In this document: positions 51,636 to 61,600 of the stretch, piece after piece | Position numbering within the stretch: position 1 is the first letter of the stretch | Layout: every line of letters starts with the position of its first letter | Source: Hortaea werneckii | Taxonomy: Eukaryota; Ascomycota; Dothideomycetes; Mycosphaerellales; Teratosphaeriaceae | Assembly: GCA_037044905.1 (NCBI GenBank) | Contig: JBAOKB010000054.1 | Location: 464,953 to 528,952, forward strand | Length of the DNA: 64,000 nt | Reading direction: 5' to 3' | Made by a program: the position numbers and the translations under genes | Notes under the pieces: model-generated | What the model was told of the DNA's origin: nothing | The model's input: the letters and a program-made list of their open reading frames with translations, nothing else | Databases searched by the model: none

Positions 51636-53387
51636 CTATGCTTTTCCAGGGCTGCTTTTATATTCGGGCAAAAGACCAGCAAGATCCTTCGAGAAAGCGG
51701 GTCTAAAAAGATCCTGGGTCCATGAACGCCCGCGATGCGAGCTCAGGCTGAGATGAGCCAGGAGATCGTCGTGATAGGGAATGGTATCCCAGTAGAACCA
51801 ATTGCCGCTGAGACCCTTCCGGAGGTATCTGCGACGGCACCAAACGGTCTTGCGGGCGATGTCGTACTCCATTGTGGGGCGATCGGGCAGCTTAGCCCTG
51901 CCGTCGACAACGGCGCAAGCAAACAAAGACTGGATCTCCGCATCACGGAAGTGATTGCCCAGCATGAGCTTGCCAAGGAAGATGAGGCTGGGATCTGACG
52001 GCGGTACCATTGACTTCCACAATCTAAAGGGAGTCTCGGTGGTCTCTGTGTAGCGGGGGAAGGCAGATTGCTTATGCGCCCATTCGCTGTCCAAAAGCGG
52101 GAAGCGCTTCAGCACTTCCGGCTCGGCCTGGCGTTCCATTTTCAACCAGTGGGTTTTGGTCGCTGGATCGAGAAGATGATTCCTGACTGGCAATCCGAGC
52201 TCAGCAGCTAAGCTCTCTCTGTAGTAAGGATGGGCCAGCTTCCAACCTGTTGCGCAAATAAGCACATCGGCGGCGACACGGGAGGAGGCGGCGTCTCGGA
52301 GTACGATTGAATCCCCGTCCAGATGGGAGATGTCTTCTCGAACGACCTTGACATTCCTCGCGATGATGTCAAAGAAATCTTTGCGCTGATTGACACCCGT
52401 GCTGTCGTTCTGCCAAAAGAGTTCAGTATCAGGCTTAAGCAAATGGAACCCGTTTGCTTTCCCATCCGGCCTGTCGTAGTCGGCTTCCTGAGCCGCCTCG
52501 TCCTGCGACTGAGCCCACAGCTTACGCATAATCCACTGGCCAGGACGAGATTGGTTCAACCAATTGATCAACCAGTTGTAGCCCATTGCGGGCGAGAATA
52601 TGCTGGAGATGAACAAAGATGTCACACGGGTATAGGACAACTCGTTTGAGTTTGCGTATCCATAAGCTCCTTTGGCAGAGACCAGTGCGGCTGGTCCAGA
52701 TCCTGAGCGGCGAATGATCCAAGTGACTTCCATACCTGCCTTTGCGCAAGAGTACGCAACGTCTGCTGCTGATTTGGCGCCACCCATAACCGCAACCCGC
52801 TTCGGCTTTTCTGAGCTGGAAGGCTGTTCTCGCTCGAACGCTGCAAAATCGACATGATGAAGGATTCGTCCAGTAAATTTGTCCTTGTCCGGCAGATTTG
52901 GCCAGTTCGGTGTACTCGTCAAGCCGGACGCATCAAACAGACATCGGCTTCGGTATTCCTGCTGTCCATCGTTACAAGTGATACGCCATTCGCCGTCTTC
53001 TTTGTGGACGCCTGTAACGTTTGAATGCATGATCACGCGATCTTTGATTGAAATGCCATTGTAGATATGATTATCGCAATACCGCTTCAAGTAGGCCGAG
53101 ACATGCTTTGCCTTGAAGAAATCGTAATAGCATTCATCCTTGGCTACATGGTGCATTTCCTGGTCAGAGAACCCGAGGATGCCCAATGGCGTTTGCGTCC
53201 AGAAAGCATCGTACACTCGTTCGGGACTCCAGACCCCTCCAATGCTGTTGCTGGCTTCCAGTATCACTACATTGGCTGAAGGATGGATCTCCAAATAGGT
53301 CCGAGCGGATTGGATGCCGTATATCCCGGCGCCAATGATGATTACATCGCAAGGCTGACCTGCAGCCGCTGCATTCCGGCCTGCCAT
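51636..53387 (-). CDS. FAD-dependent monooxygenase (flavin-containing/Baeyer-Villiger type)
   Basis: This single-exon protein has 583 residues. The FAD motif DVIIIGAGIYGIQSA is at about 14-28, and the NADPH motif RVAVMGGAKSAAD at about 195-210. The segment ICATGWK near residue 385 is typical of flavin-containing monooxygenases. The enzyme inserts one oxygen atom into a substrate (N-, S- or ketone-oxidation). Such enzymes often work in fungal secondary-metabolite pathways. The start is the first ATG. It shares a 406-base divergent promoter with the hydroxylase gene, and the MFS gene is convergent on the other side. Confidence 0.9.
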   Translation of the reverse strand: MAGRNAAAAGQPCDVIIIGAGIYGIQSARTYLEIHPSANVVILEASNSIGGVWSPERVYDAFWTQTPLGILGFSDQEMHHVAKDECYYDFFKAKHVSAYLKRYCDNHIYNGISIKDRVIMHSNVTGVHKEDGEWRITCNDGQQEYRSRCLFDASGLTSTPNWPNLPDKDKFTGRILHHVDFAAFEREQPSSSEKPKRVAVMGGAKSAADVAYSCAKAGMEVTWIIRRSGSGPAALVSAKGAYGYANSNELSYTRVTSLFISSIFSPAMGYNWLINWLNQSRPGQWIMRKLWAQSQDEAAQEADYDRPDGKANGFHLLKPDTELFWQNDSTGVNQRKDFFDIIARNVKVVREDISHLDGDSIVLRDAASSRVAADVLICATGWKLAHPYYRESLAAELGLPVRNHLLDPATKTHWLKMERQAEPEVLKRFPLLDSEWAHKQSAFPRYTETTETPFRLWKSMVPPSDPSLIFLGKLMLGNHFRDAEIQSLFACAVVDGRAKLPDRPTMEYDIARKTVWCRRRYLRKGLSGNWFYWDTIPYHDDLLAHLSLSSHRGRSWTQDLFRPAFSKDLAGLLPEYKSSPGKA

Positions 53388-53793
53388 CGCCCTTGCGGAT
53401 CTTGGTACTACCTCCGAACGTGTAGCACAAGATGGTTATGTCCCTTACTTTGTGTCGGCCGCAGCCGAATTTCCACCTGTTTTGCTGGTCCGAGGTCAAT
53501 CCTCTGAAGGGTTTGCGCCAAGAAATTTGGCACACACTTTGCACTTGCGCGCGTCGATGTCATTGCCACCTTGAACACCCGATCTCAAATCATGTAGTCC
53601 CGGAGTCGATGTAGTGGAGTGGTAGGCACCATGTTCGTAGATGTGTTCTTCCACAAAACATTCTTTACTTGTTGTCACACCCAGCAAGTACACTGACAGT
53701 ATGCGACCTTGAGATCCAGGTTACTCAGCTCGCCACTCCGTATCAACAATACCGCTCTAAACCCGTCGGACTTCACCATCTTTTGCAGCAGTG
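53388..53793. other. Divergent promoter of the monooxygenase and the hydroxylase
   Basis: This is 406 bases between two divergent starts. I see no palindrome of the GTAC type here. Confidence 0.5.
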
Positions 53794-54840
53794 ATGGCTT
53801 CCCAGACAGACCATACAAGCGGCTTCTCAATTACCGGAGCTCGAGTCGCCATTCTTGCAACTCTCAGTGTTGCCGTTTTTTTCCCTGGTGTCTTCCAACC
53901 TCTTCTCAGCCAGGCATGGGATTACCTCCGCCAATCAGGCCCATACCGCAGCTCGACTTTTGAGACTTTCTGGACCGTCTTCTGCTATGCTGCCATCGAA
54001 GTCCCACTTACTATCGCATTCATGAGACACCCAGAATGGAGACTTGCTCATCAGCATGATGAAGTCGCTGCTCGCGGACAACAGGAAACGAGCGAGAAGG
54101 AACCGCCGAAGAAGCCGAAAGGAATGAGGCGGCCAGCTCGGAGAGGGATGGAGGCGCTGGTATATGTCGCACCACTCCTGACTCTGGATCTTCTTATGAT
54201 CAAAAAGTTCGCGGGTGTATCACTGGAAGATATGCTAAGAAGCGGGAACTACGACGTCCCATCAATGCTCGACGCCGATAAGTTAAGTCTACACAAAGCG
54301 CATTTTCTGGTCCCGTCAGTGCACAACTTCAGCTTCAGCTCCCCTCTGCAGACCAAGCGCGCTCTCCCTCTGGAGGCACCAAGTAGTCGCAGACTCGCAC
54401 TAGAGCTAGTCACGAGCTTAGTGCTATATGATGTGCTCTTCTTCGCCTTCCACCTGTCGATGCATATTATCCCGGGCCTGAAGGCGTGGCACAAGCCTCA
54501 TCATAAACATGGTGAAATGCACCCTCAGATCACCAACCAGCTTCATGTGTTCGAGCGGTTAGGGCTGGTCTTGCTTGCGAATTTCAGTCTGAACATCATT
54601 GGCAGCCATGTCTTGACTCGGACGCTTTTCGTACCAATCTTTGTTTGGCTGTTGGTGGAAATCCACTCTGGACTTGATCTACCGTGGGCGTATGACAAGA
54701 TCCTGCCTGCTGGGTGGGGTGGGGGTGCAAGAAAGCATGCTGCCCATCATCGTGAGGGCGAGACGGGAATGGAACCTTACTTCAATTGGTGTGATGACGC
54801 TTGGGAGGCTCTGAGTGAGAGATGGCGTATTGGTAGTTAG
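53794..54840 (+). CDS. Fatty-acid hydroxylase superfamily (sterol desaturase-like) membrane enzyme
   Basis: This 348-residue single-exon protein has the three histidine clusters of the superfamily: HLSMH, HKPHH and HAAHH, which bind a di-iron centre. Hydrophobic segments at about 15-35, 55-75, 120-140, 205-225 and 265-285 fit an integral membrane enzyme of the endoplasmic reticulum. It would hydroxylate or desaturate a lipid or sterol-like substrate. The start is the ATG at 53794, since the frame only extends upstream by a GTG. It completes a four-gene set with the P450, MFS transporter and monooxygenase. Confidence 0.9.
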   Translation: MASQTDHTSGFSITGARVAILATLSVAVFFPGVFQPLLSQAWDYLRQSGPYRSSTFETFWTVFCYAAIEVPLTIAFMRHPEWRLAHQHDEVAARGQQETSEKEPPKKPKGMRRPARRGMEALVYVAPLLTLDLLMIKKFAGVSLEDMLRSGNYDVPSMLDADKLSLHKAHFLVPSVHNFSFSSPLQTKRALPLEAPSSRRLALELVTSLVLYDVLFFAFHLSMHIIPGLKAWHKPHHKHGEMHPQITNQLHVFERLGLVLLANFSLNIIGSHVLTRTLFVPIFVWLLVEIHSGLDLPWAYDKILPAGWGGGARKHAAHHREGETGMEPYFNWCDDAWEALSERWRIGS

Positions 54841-55218
54841 AACGAGGAAGTATCATGTACCACATCTCTTTAACATGTCTGCGAATTTCTTTCAAATGAG
54901 TAGATTGTCCTGTTCGTTTCGTGCCATGATCGCTCACGTCACGTATTGAGTTCTCTTACGCTCAGCCTGGATATCGTCATTATGGATCATTTATGGTTAT
55001 AGCTCTTATTTTTCTGCCTTCAATCAAACCAAGTGGTTTAATTAGAGTTTCAAAGTACATCCCATCGACGTAGTTCTTGGCTTTGATACCGATAGCTACC
55101 TAGGTATAGGTACATACTGTACACATCTCCCAGCTGGGCTACTCTCACACTACTCCATACCCGCACAGGCCACCATCAGCACCTATCGACACGTCGACAA
55201 GACCGCTGCAAGCTCATC
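54841..55218. other. Intergenic, promoter with TACCTAGGTA element
   Basis: This is 378 bases upstream of the small Cys-motif gene. The palindrome at 55097-55106 and further GTAC units (about 55107-55122) lie close to the start. Confidence 0.5.
55097..55106. promoter_or_regulatory. Palindromic TACCTAGGTA element
   Basis: Identical to the palindrome at 7079-7088. It lies about 115 bases upstream of the start codon at 55219. Confidence 0.5.
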
Positions 55219-55653
55219 ATGTCGGCCTCCAAACAACTGATCATTATCTACAACGCCGACAGCACTATCCGCGGCAAGCTCCAGTACGCTTACCGGAAGC
55301 TGTCCTCTTCAGGACCCGACCCAGCCTGTGCTGCTTGCGACATCACTCACGGCGGCCTGTCGCTATCGGAAGTTCCAGGATGGCAGAAAGCAAAAGCAGA
55401 CATTGAAGCGCAAGGATGGAAGGTGACACAATGGCATCGAGATGAGATTGAGCCTGGAGTCAAGAGCTGGATCGATCAAGAGCAGGTCAGATACCCGACG
55501 GTCTTGGCAAAGGGCCAAACGGACGAGAAGGATATCAGACAGGTCATGGATCCGGCAGAGCTTGCCAAGTGCGCTGGCGACGCAACCAAGATGGTGAATA
55601 CGTTGAAGAAGAAGGCGGTTTTGGCCGATAGCGTGCAGCAGCCTTCGCTGTAA
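55219..55653 (+). CDS. Small conserved protein with CxxC-DITHG motif
   Basis: This 144-residue single-exon protein opens with LIIIYNADSTIRGKLQYAY and has the segment CAACDITHG (about 36-44). The pattern YNA...GKL...CxxCDITHG recalls a small family found in bacteria and fungi with no established function. The strand-helix pattern could be thioredoxin-like. Two cysteines at CAAC could bind metal or form a disulfide. No signal peptide is visible. A GAT repeat follows in the 3' UTR. Confidence 0.65.
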   Translation: MSASKQLIIIYNADSTIRGKLQYAYRKLSSSGPDPACAACDITHGGLSLSEVPGWQKAKADIEAQGWKVTQWHRDEIEPGVKSWIDQEQVRYPTVLAKGQTDEKDIRQVMDPAELAKCAGDATKMVNTLKKKAVLADSVQQPSL

Positions 55654-55690
55654 GAATGACGGGGGCGTGAAAGAGCACCAGCAAGCAGAA

Positions 55691-55713
55691 ATGGTGATGG
55701 TGATGATGATGAT
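55691..55713. repeat. GAT/GGT trinucleotide microsatellite
   Basis: A short run of ATG-GTG-ATG-GTG-ATG-ATG-ATG-ATG units lies in the 3' flank of the small conserved gene. It is an ordinary microsatellite. Confidence 0.8.
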
Positions 55714-55830
55714 GAGATATGGCTCGTAATGCACTATATAATACTACTGCTCGAACAGCTTGACAGCATCACGGTTTGCGATATCTCTCACGTCATCCAT
55801 CCGCGAGATGAAAGCCTGTCTCGCCTACTT

Positions 55831-56505
55831 CTAAAGGACATTAACCACCCACATTACCCGCTGGGCCGTTCCTATCGCCACGCCCCCCGTCAACATCCAA
55901 CAAAGTATCTGCGTCCATTCCGACTTAACGAGCATTACGGTGAAGATCAGTCCACTCTCCGCGCCCTCCACTAACGCGGGCTTCATGGACAAGCTCGTCA
56001 ATTCCTTCACTCGTTTCTCTCCCGTCCCAGTGGTCTTAGACTTCTTATCTGACACAGCATTTGCCGCTTTCTGCTTCTCCGTTATAGCGGCAATGTAGAA
56101 TAGTACAAAGTTGTTGACATGAAAGCTCGCCTCTGAGCACGCCACCGCCGCCCACAGTCGTTGCGTTTGGGACACCGTCAACTCATCTGTCCCGCCACCC
56201 AGAGCGCAGCAGATGGGAATGAGAGAGTAGATGACAAAGTCACCGAGAAGATCCAAAAAGCCTCCTAAATCGGTTGATTGGTTCCTTTGCCGAGCAATGG
56301 CGCCATCCAGGCAGTCGAGAGCGCGGTTCAAAAGCCACAGCGATACAGCTGTGTATGGGGCTTGCTGAGCTACCGCGGCGCAGGATAGCAACCCAGTAAT
56401 GAAAGCGGCAGAAGTTAACTGGCCTGGTGTGATAGATTGTGGTATGAGAGAGCAGAGCGGATCAAAGACTTTGTCCTTGAGCGGCCGCAGCGTGATGTCC
56501 AGCAT
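55831..56505 (-). CDS. CDP-alcohol phosphatidyltransferase family membrane protein
   Basis: This protein has about 224 residues if started at the ATG at 56505, which fits the family's usual MLD...LRPLKDK opening. The longer frame to 56571 starts with TTG. The catalytic motif DGxxAR(x8)GxxxDxxxD is perfect (DGAIAR then GGFLDLLGD). These enzymes transfer a phospho-alcohol group between CDP-activated and free lipids in the membrane. The protein is smaller than yeast Cho1/Pgs1-type enzymes and resembles bacterial-type phosphatidyltransferases. Six membrane segments are expected. An upstream exon cannot be excluded. Confidence 0.8.
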   Translation of the reverse strand: MLDITLRPLKDKVFDPLCSLIPQSITPGQLTSAAFITGLLSCAAVAQQAPYTAVSLWLLNRALDCLDGAIARQRNQSTDLGGFLDLLGDFVIYSLIPICCALGGGTDELTVSQTQRLWAAVACSEASFHVNNFVLFYIAAITEKQKAANAVSDKKSKTTGTGEKRVKELTSLSMKPALVEGAESGLIFTVMLVKSEWTQILCWMLTGGVAIGTAQRVMWVVNVL

Positions 56506-56841
56506 TCTTCCCAGTAGTACTAGGGGCAATCCACCATCCCAAATATGCGGCCGTATCGTCGTTTTTGACAACTTTTGTTACAGACAAGGTCTTCCATAAA
56601 CAAGAATGAGGACACCGAACGAATTCTTCACCTTTCTTACCTCGTTGAACATACGTCATACTTGCCCCTCCGTCCTCAACCTTGATACGATTTCGTGGTC
56701 CGTCAAAGACAGCGCACAAGTTGTCTTTCTCTTCGAAACGAGGGATCTAAGCTCTCATGTCCAATTTTGGTGACAAATGACAACCATGTACAGAGCGTTG
56801 TCGCATGTCATCGTGCCGTCGGACTCCCCTCTGTCATCACC
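56506..56841. other. Divergent promoter region
   Basis: This is 336 bases between the phosphatidyltransferase and the DUF3632 gene. Nothing specific is seen. Confidence 0.5.
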
Positions 56842-57711
56842 ATGAGTCGTGCACCGCTGGACTGGCCTGGCTACAGTAGACACCTCTCTGTCCTGGAGCA
56901 GCTGTTCGATGGCAAGGCTTCTACACAAGAGACAGCAGACGGACTCGCATCGGTTGCACTCTCGCAAGGTACCTCGGAAGATGACCTTGCGGCCGGAATT
57001 GGTCTCATTTGGGCCACAATCATTATCTCCGCTAAGGAAAAGCCAGATCACATTGAACAACTGGGCGATGTTTTGGTGAAGATTGCTCAGCTTCCAGATG
57101 CTGTGGATGAACATGGATCGCCGTTGATTCTGTACGGCATGCAAATCTGGCACCGCATGCCCACATTTTCATGGGAATTGAATGACGAGTATAACGGCTT
57201 TCACATCCCGACTGATGAGCAGAGACAGCTATTACCACCTGCTCGGCGGAATGTCTCCTCGAGCGAGCTCGTTACACAACTCGCAAACTTGAATACCCTT
57301 GTTGCCATGCTCACCAAGACCCGCCTACAAGCCTTCGACTTCTCCCTTTTCGCCTTGTGGACTATGCGAGCTGCACTTGAGATTCCAGTAGACAAAACAC
57401 GTTCAGATCAGCCCTTGGACGCTTGGATTCCGGCAGCTGCTGCATGGATCCGCATCACGGGGGACCAAGTCTTTCGCTGGGGTCATGAATACCCGTCTGG
57501 CCCATTAGAGGGGGCACCAGGCAAAGGAGGACCAATGTGGCAAGGCAAGCATGGCTTGTGTCACGAAAGATGGCAGCTATGGCACTCAAGGTTTCAGTAT
57601 CTTGGAACAAAGGACCAAGTTGTGGATGCTGAGACGAGGAAAACAGCCAAGGAAGCTGCGGATAGGATGGCCGCAATCGAGTGCCAATCTGCTGATGATA
57701 CGAAGCAATGA
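56842..57711 (+). CDS. DUF3632-family fungal protein
   Basis: This 289-residue single-exon protein is from a fungal-specific family of unknown role. The C-terminal pattern GPMWQGKHGLCHERWQLW is the part I recognise as DUF3632. It is preceded by a helical region with alternating Leu/Trp. No signal peptide or membrane segment is visible. The ATG at 56842 is used because the frame's upstream 49 codons look untranslated. These genes are common in accessory and subtelomeric regions of ascomycetes, which fits its place as the last ordinary gene before the telomeric helicase. Confidence 0.75.
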   Translation: MSRAPLDWPGYSRHLSVLEQLFDGKASTQETADGLASVALSQGTSEDDLAAGIGLIWATIIISAKEKPDHIEQLGDVLVKIAQLPDAVDEHGSPLILYGMQIWHRMPTFSWELNDEYNGFHIPTDEQRQLLPPARRNVSSSELVTQLANLNTLVAMLTKTRLQAFDFSLFALWTMRAALEIPVDKTRSDQPLDAWIPAAAAWIRITGDQVFRWGHEYPSGPLEGAPGKGGPMWQGKHGLCHERWQLWHSRFQYLGTKDQVVDAETRKTAKEAADRMAAIECQSADDTKQ

Positions 57712-58670
57712 TAAAGCGAGAGCATCTCTTTTTGAGCTGACTTGGCCACGTGCCGCAATGGTGCTCAATACCCGCATCGCGCATCGCTGTTCGTACCTCG
57801 ATGAAGCATACACCGCCTTGTACCGACAGGCGGAACGTATGTTGCGTATATGACATACCATAAAAAGCATTGGACACACTAGATGTCTTCACGAGATCGC
57901 ATCTATCACCGCTCGTTCCCGATCTGATCTACAATGATGGGCCATTAAGTAGACTGCCCGCAGGAGGAGCGTGGGACGAAGCCTTCGCAATCGAATGCCG
58001 CTGTCTTGCCGAGGCAGCGATGCGGACGAGTGGACTTCCTATAGCATCTGAAGCCGATCTCCGACATTTTTAGGCGGAGGAAAAAGCAGAGGCCTACCCT
58101 CAATCCTTCAAAGAATCCGGGGCGGATTCCATGATAATGCGTGGGGGGCACGGGCCACCGAATTCGCCGGAGGGGGCAGATTCCATGAAAAACCGGGGGC
58201 AGAAGGAATGAAAAGTACCGGTCGGAATCGTTTCAAACTCGGTGAGTTTCCAATCCGTAGGCACTTTACTCGTGAGTTTTCAACATCGGAGCGGGAGACC
58301 CGCGTGGTGAATTGTTATCGCGGTTCGAAAATCCCGACATTCTGTGTGAAGTTCCGCTCGCAAAGGCTTAGGGTTAGGGTCGGCGGGCGTAACGGCGGTT
58401 CGGCTGGAATTGAGGGACCGCCGGAAGCGCAGGCTGGACGCTCGCGAAGAGGTAGGGTAGATAGAAATACACCAACAAAGGTGCAGAAAAGCACCCAGCA
58501 AGACCACCGACTCTTGTAGCATGTAGCTAACGTTCAACCCCATCATGTGTGACCGCGCCATCGCGACAGGGATCGCGAAAATTCTGTGACAGGGGTCGGT
58601 GCAGCTGAGCCCAGGCGAGGCCGCCGACCGAAACATCAGGACAGACACGTTGCTCGACAGCTAATACACC
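57712..58670. other. Subtelomere boundary region without genes
   Basis: This segment lies between the last ordinary gene and the helicase. It contains two short related G-rich segments around GATTCCATGA (about 58122-58137 and 58180-58195) and an internal telomere-like tract at 58368-58380. No gene is supported. Confidence 0.6.
58368..58380 (+). repeat. Interstitial telomere-type repeat TTAGGGTTAGGGT
   Basis: Two full TTAGGG units in the same orientation as the terminal telomere lie 290 bases upstream of the helicase start. Confidence 0.75.
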
Positions 58671-61600
58671 ATGGACGCTTTTGAGAGTCTGTTCGTACAC
58701 TTCCAGAATTTTCAAATCATCGTTTGTAGAGATTGCAAGTTTGCAGTGGTTCCAGACCAAATCAAGGCGCATCTCAGCCAAAGTCACCAGACGCTAACAG
58801 TGAGCACTAGGAAAGGAATAATCGAACAAGTGGAAAAACTCGACCACGTCGCTTATAGGTCAGAAGACGTCGTGTACCCCGCCGCCGAACAGGAAGCGAT
58901 CCAGGAGCTCGGCCCGGTCATCGAGCAATGCTCACAGTGCAAAGCGTGCGGGTTGCTGAGGGAGAGTAAAAAGGGGATCGAGGCGCACTGTAGAAAGGAA
59001 CACGGCTGGAACAGCGCCAAAAGCAGAGGAGGTCGAGGGAGTTTGAGGAGTCGACCCGCCGCAAACCAGCCGTTCACGGAAGGTCACTGCTGTCAGAGAT
59101 TCTTCAAGTATGCGCAGTGGACTAAGCTCTTTAAAGTGCTACCGCCAGCGCCACGGATGCTAGGAGGCGGTCATGGCTGCGAGCCCGAGGACAGGGCGCA
59201 GAAGTTGACAGATGAGGTAGCCGATGGACTCAAGAGGAAGCTGCGGGAGGCGCACCATCACAGGAAGGTGAACGTCAGCAATGTCAGGTCTGAAATGGAT
59301 CCATGGCTGGAACACACCAGCTGGGCTCACCATCTGGCTGGGTTTGAGAAAGAAGAGCTACGGGCTAGTCTAAGTGCGGCGCCAAAGCTTGAGGCGGACG
59401 AGCGGGGGATAGAGAGCGTGGATGAAGAAGAGGAGGCGATCGAGAGAGCTTGCAGAGCGACCGGCAGGGTGATCAAGAAGGCCATGGACGTCAGCAGTCC
59501 GCGGACGATCCCAAGGTCCGCTCTTCACTACGTGAACAGGAAGGAAACCGGGGCCGCGAACAACGAGACTCCATTCTACAGCAAACACGAGGCCAGTACG
59601 AAGAAGAAATACTCCAGGGTCTGGGTATCAATGCTGAGATATCTTTGGAGGAGTCAGACATGGGAGAACAAGCCAGACTACACGTTGACGGATGGGCAAG
59701 CGAGGAGGCTGGGAGCAATGCAAAGTCTCGCCAGACGAGAGACCGCCGCTCTAGACAAGGGAGCCAGAAAGGTCTGCGAAGACGAGTTACAATGGTCCAT
59801 CGTTCTTTTCTGGGCCAGCATGCTCGACCAGGAGCTGCTAGACGACGAGTTCCAAAGCGGCTTTCTGTCCGCATTGGCAGTTCTCGGCTTGGACACCGAA
59901 GACGCAGGATGGGTAAGCGTGTTCAACTTCACGCCGAAGCTGGCGGCCATCGTCACGGTCTGTAAGGCTCTGGTGGTGTTCATGGCTTACAAGCAGAGGC
60001 AAGACGACATCGACCGGCTGATCGGAGCCGGGATAGGTGAGAGTGAGGCGAGAAAAGAAGCGGTCAGCATTGTAGAAGGGGTGCACGATATGGTGCCCAG
60101 GCTGTTGTGTCTTCAGGAATACGGGGGACCAGCGAGCCCGATGGACAGGGTCTTGCACATGAAGACTTTTGGAATGAGGATCAGGTTCACGGAGAAAGCC
60201 GGGGCACGGGTCACTTGGATGAACAGATGCCAACAGGTCGCCATCGACAAGATCAGCTTCAGCATGGGAGATCTCAGAGATGCACTACACTCGCTGTGGG
60301 AAAGGTGTCTGGGGAGGCTCACGAAGCGGTTGATGTTCTTACAGCAAGAGGAGGAACTGCCGATCTTGCATCTGGACAGACTGTTCGACAACCCAAGCGA
60401 TCTCACCGAGGGTTGGAGCTTCTTGGACGATGAGAGAAACGATGAAGTCTTGGGCAGAGTCAGGAGGCCGGACGGGAAAGACGTGGAGAGCAGGAAGTGG
60501 TTGTGGAGCCGGGCCATGAGAGAGGACCGAATAACCAAGTACTTTCTACAAAATATCGACATGAGTGAAGTGAGGGACAGGAGTGAGCTAAAGTGGAACA
60601 CGACCAAGGTGGAGCAGTACTTCCGGGAGGTGACTCTGTTCAAGGAGGAGCTGATAGTGTTGTGTCACATGGCAGGGGGAGCTCCAGCCAGAGGGACGGA
60701 AGTTGTCAGCATCAGGACCGAGAACGGAGAGAGTGCGCGAGCGCAGAGGGGTGTTTTTGTTGACAATGGCATGGTCGAGCTGGTGACGGGCTACCACAAA
60801 GGCTACAGCAAGAGCGGCGAAGCGAAGATAATCCACAGGTATCTGCCGCAAGAGGTGGGAAAGCTGTTGGTGTACCATTTGTGGCTAGTGGAACCGTTCG
60901 TGCACATGCTCAGGTGGGAAGTCAGGGGCGAGTTCGACTTCAGCAAATATCTGTGGGAGCCGGAGCCGGAAAAGAAATGGGAAGGCGAGGTCGACGGAGT
61001 CAGGGAGGAGGAGGAGAGTGGGAGCGAAGAAGGAGGAAGGGAAAGCGACGGGGAAGAGGGCAGTTCAGGAAGCGAGAGCGAATCGAGCACAAGCCCGAGC
61101 AGTGAAAGCGAGGCGGATGGAGGTGATGACGAAGGAACGGCAGGAGATCGGATGGTCAGTGGGAGGGAGGCGCGAAGCAGGCCGAGGAATGGAGGAAAAG
61201 CGAAAGAGGGCAAGCTGCAGGCACTCAGCATAGACGGCTTCTGGAACACAGAGAGGCTGAAGAGGGTGATGAAGAGGGAGCTATCAAAATGCCAGGCCGG
61301 ATTCTTTGTAACGCCGTCGACATGGAGGCAGCTATACCCAGCCATCCAAAGGGTACACTGCCCAGAGGAAGAAGTGACAAAACAGCTCGATCGGTTGTAC
61401 GAAGGAGTAACAACAGAAGATAGGCAGATGCAATCCGGACACAGTAAAAGGATGGAAGAGTTGATCTACGGGATCTTGACGACAGAGAACCCGTTCAGCA
61501 CGCAGTCCGAGCAGGCATCGTTCAGAAAGGTGAGCGTGTCATGGCACCACTTCATCAGGTGGCCGTCCACTGCGACAGGTAATGGAAAGCCGACGATCGA

